Assembly (NCBI GenBank): GCA_007127615.1
Contig: SKZB01000048.1
Span: 1 to 9,640, forward strand
Length of the DNA stretch: 9,640 nucleotides
Direction of reading: 5' to 3'
DNA from: Phycisphaerales bacterium
GTDB taxonomy: Bacteria; Planctomycetota; Phycisphaerae; Phycisphaerales; SM1A02
Shown: positions 8,619 to 9,640 of the stretch, piece by piece
Position numbering within the stretch: the stretch's first letter is position 1
Layout: each line of letters starts with the position of its first letter
Notes under the pieces: model-generated
The model's database searches: none
Told to the model about the DNA's origin: nothing
Seen by the model: only the letters and a program-made list of their open reading frames with translations
Program-made: the position numbers and the translations under genes

Positions 8619-9130
8619 ATCATGCGTTCCGTTGCCTTGTTCCGAATGGTCACACTGCCGTCGGCCATCGAAAGCGCCATGGTGCGGCTGATGGTCGAAC
8701 CGGTGTCATCGGCGGAGATGAGAATGTTGTTCTTCCAGAAGATCTTTCGAATCAGGGTTCGATTCCGTGATCCGATTTTGAACTGGCCGTTGTCGGACAT
8801 GACTTCCGCACCCCCGGCGGCGCAGACGATCATGCGTTCTTTCTGCGCCCCGAGTTCGTAGCATTTCTTGAAGAGCAAAGGGATACCGGTATCGCCGAAC
8901 ATCGCCGGATTGTTCTCCGCCTTCTCCTGACTGAGCTTGGCACTGGGAAGCATGAAGTGCAGCATGCCGCCGACATGGACTTGCGGGTCGTAGACGGTGA
9001 CTCCGATACACGAGCCGAGGGCGTAGGTAATCAGTGTGGCATTGGGATCGCTGCTGATCGCCATGTCCGCAACACCGATTACGGTCTTGGCCGCATCGGT
9101 GGAACTGATTGGAGCGCTGGGAGGTACCAC
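8606..9130 (-). CDS. cheD: Chemoreceptor glutamine deamidase CheD
   Basis: CheD deamidates glutamine side chains of chemoreceptors and, in Bacillus and Thermotoga, also binds the phosphatase CheC. The 174 residues carry the conserved Y-A-L-G-S-C41-I-G-V block with nucleophile Cys41, general base His58 (G-G-M-L-H-F-M-L-P) and Thr35. The spacings Thr-6-Cys and Cys-17-His equal those I recall for Thermotoga CheD. Later blocks A-G-G-A-E-V (105-110) and I-G-S-R-N (119-123) also fit. The start is GTG at 9130, with GGAG 9 nt upstream (9143-9140), which makes the non-ATG start credible. It begins 15 bp after the cheR stop and overlaps the HDOD gene by 13 bp. About 15 N-terminal residues precede the conserved domain. 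Confidence 0.94.
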   Translation of the reverse strand: MVPPSAPISSTDAAKTVIGVADMAISSDPNATLITYALGSCIGVTVYDPQVHVGGMLHFMLPSAKLSQEKAENNPAMFGDTGIPLLFKKCYELGAQKERMIVCAAGGAEVMSDNGQFKIGSRNRTLIRKIFWKNNILISADDTGSTISRTMALSMADGSVTIRNKATERMIWPL

Positions 9131-9145
9131 GGGGACAAACTCCGA

Positions 9146-9640
9146 TTACTTCTTGTACATGGACGCCTGAACCGGACGGAACGGTGTGTTCAAACCGGAA
9201 AGGGTCTCCGCACTGCCGACGGCGAAGATCCCCCCCGGCCGCAGCAATTCATGAAAACGCAGTACCAGATCGCGGCGGGTAGCCGTGTCAAAATAGATCA
9301 TCACATTGCGGCAGAAAATCACGTCGAACGGCCCCTTCATCGGCCAGGCGTCCATGAGATTCAACTGCGCCACCTTCACGATCTCTCGAATCTCATCGCA
9401 GACCTGGACGCGCTCCTGCTGCCCCGGTACCGAGCGGAAATACTTCCGGATGATCTCCTCCGGCACCTTCTCGAGCTGCTGACGCTGGTACACCCCGTTT
9501 CGCGCTTCTTCCACCGCCGAGTTGGACAGATCCGTCGCGAGGATGCTGATGTCCCAGTCACTGCGATTGCTCAGAGAGTCACACGCATTGATGGCCATTG
9601 AGTACGGCTCACAACCGGTGGAGCATCCCGCGGACCAGAT
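9146..9640 (-). CDS. cheR: Chemotaxis protein methyltransferase CheR, C-terminal part; 5' end beyond the window
   Basis: CheR methylates chemoreceptor glutamates using S-adenosylmethionine. The last 164 residues are visible and the frame runs open off the right edge. The ATG at 9598 is internal, since the conserved motif W-S-A-G-C-S-T-G-C-E-P-Y-S lies before it (residues 2-14 of the fragment). Further motifs are I-L-A-T-D37-L-S (cofactor ribose contact), L-N-L-M-D (93-97) and F-D-V-I-F-C-R-N-V-M-I-Y-F-D (105-118). The missing part is the N-terminal helical domain and the start of the Rossmann fold. At Cys10 most CheR proteins have Glu (G-C-S-T-G-E-E-P-Y-S); the second Glu is kept. The C-terminus ends right after the methyltransferase domain, with no TPR or receptor-tethering extension. 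It is the most upstream visible gene of the chemotaxis operon. Confidence 0.96.
   Translation of the reverse strand: MWSAGCSTGCEPYSMAINACDSLSNRSDWDISILATDLSNSAVEEARNGVYQRQQLEKVPEEIIRKYFRSVPGQQERVQVCDEIREIVKVAQLNLMDAWPMKGPFDVIFCRNVMIYFDTATRRDLVLRFHELLRPGGIFAVGSAETLSGLNTPFRPVQASMYKK

Noticed and set aside
8957..9601. A 214-codon plus-strand frame opposite cheD and cheR
   Set aside because: It is His/Arg/Asp-rich antisense translation of two clearly identified genes, with no independent support.

Overview
The window is GC-rich bacterial DNA, most likely from a planctomycete and probably close to Phycisphaerae. The main clue is the first gene, a secreted protease ending in two dockerin-like calcium-loop repeats of the D-x-N-x-D-G type, each ending in 'LLxLLENW' and separated by a short 'GSC...CPGD' linker. 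This tail style is common in that phylum. No rRNA or other taxonomic marker is present, so the assignment is an inference. Coding density is high, and several genes use GTG or TTG starts.

Left part (1-3108): the 3' end of a subtilisin-like protease gene (+) converges on a small stand-alone glycogen-binding (CBM48-type) gene (-). A 160-bp divergent intergenic region with a candidate promoter follows, then a large secreted protein of unknown function (+) that ends 8 bp before the next, convergent gene.

Middle part (3117-5506, all -): a likely operon read in the order metallophosphoesterase, rsmJ, rsmE. It pairs two 16S rRNA methyltransferases with a YfcE/MJ0936-type phosphoesterase. A candidate sigma70-like promoter lies upstream of the phosphoesterase.

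Right part (5764-9640, all -): a compact chemotaxis adaptation operon, read as cheR (5' end off the window), cheD, an HDOD-domain gene, cheY, cheX and cheB. Neighbouring genes overlap or are at most 34 bp apart. CheR, CheB and CheD modify receptor glutamate/glutamine residues. CheY is a single-domain response regulator and CheX is its probable phosphatase. The HDOD protein has lost the two N-terminal metal-ligand histidines of an HD phosphohydrolase and is probably a non-catalytic signalling scaffold. No receptor, CheA or CheW gene is visible, so these must lie beyond the right edge or elsewhere.

I found no mobile element, CRISPR array, tRNA or rRNA. Nothing here amounts to a clearly new system. 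The most novel items are the 594-aa secreted orphan and the HDOD protein embedded in the chemotaxis operon.
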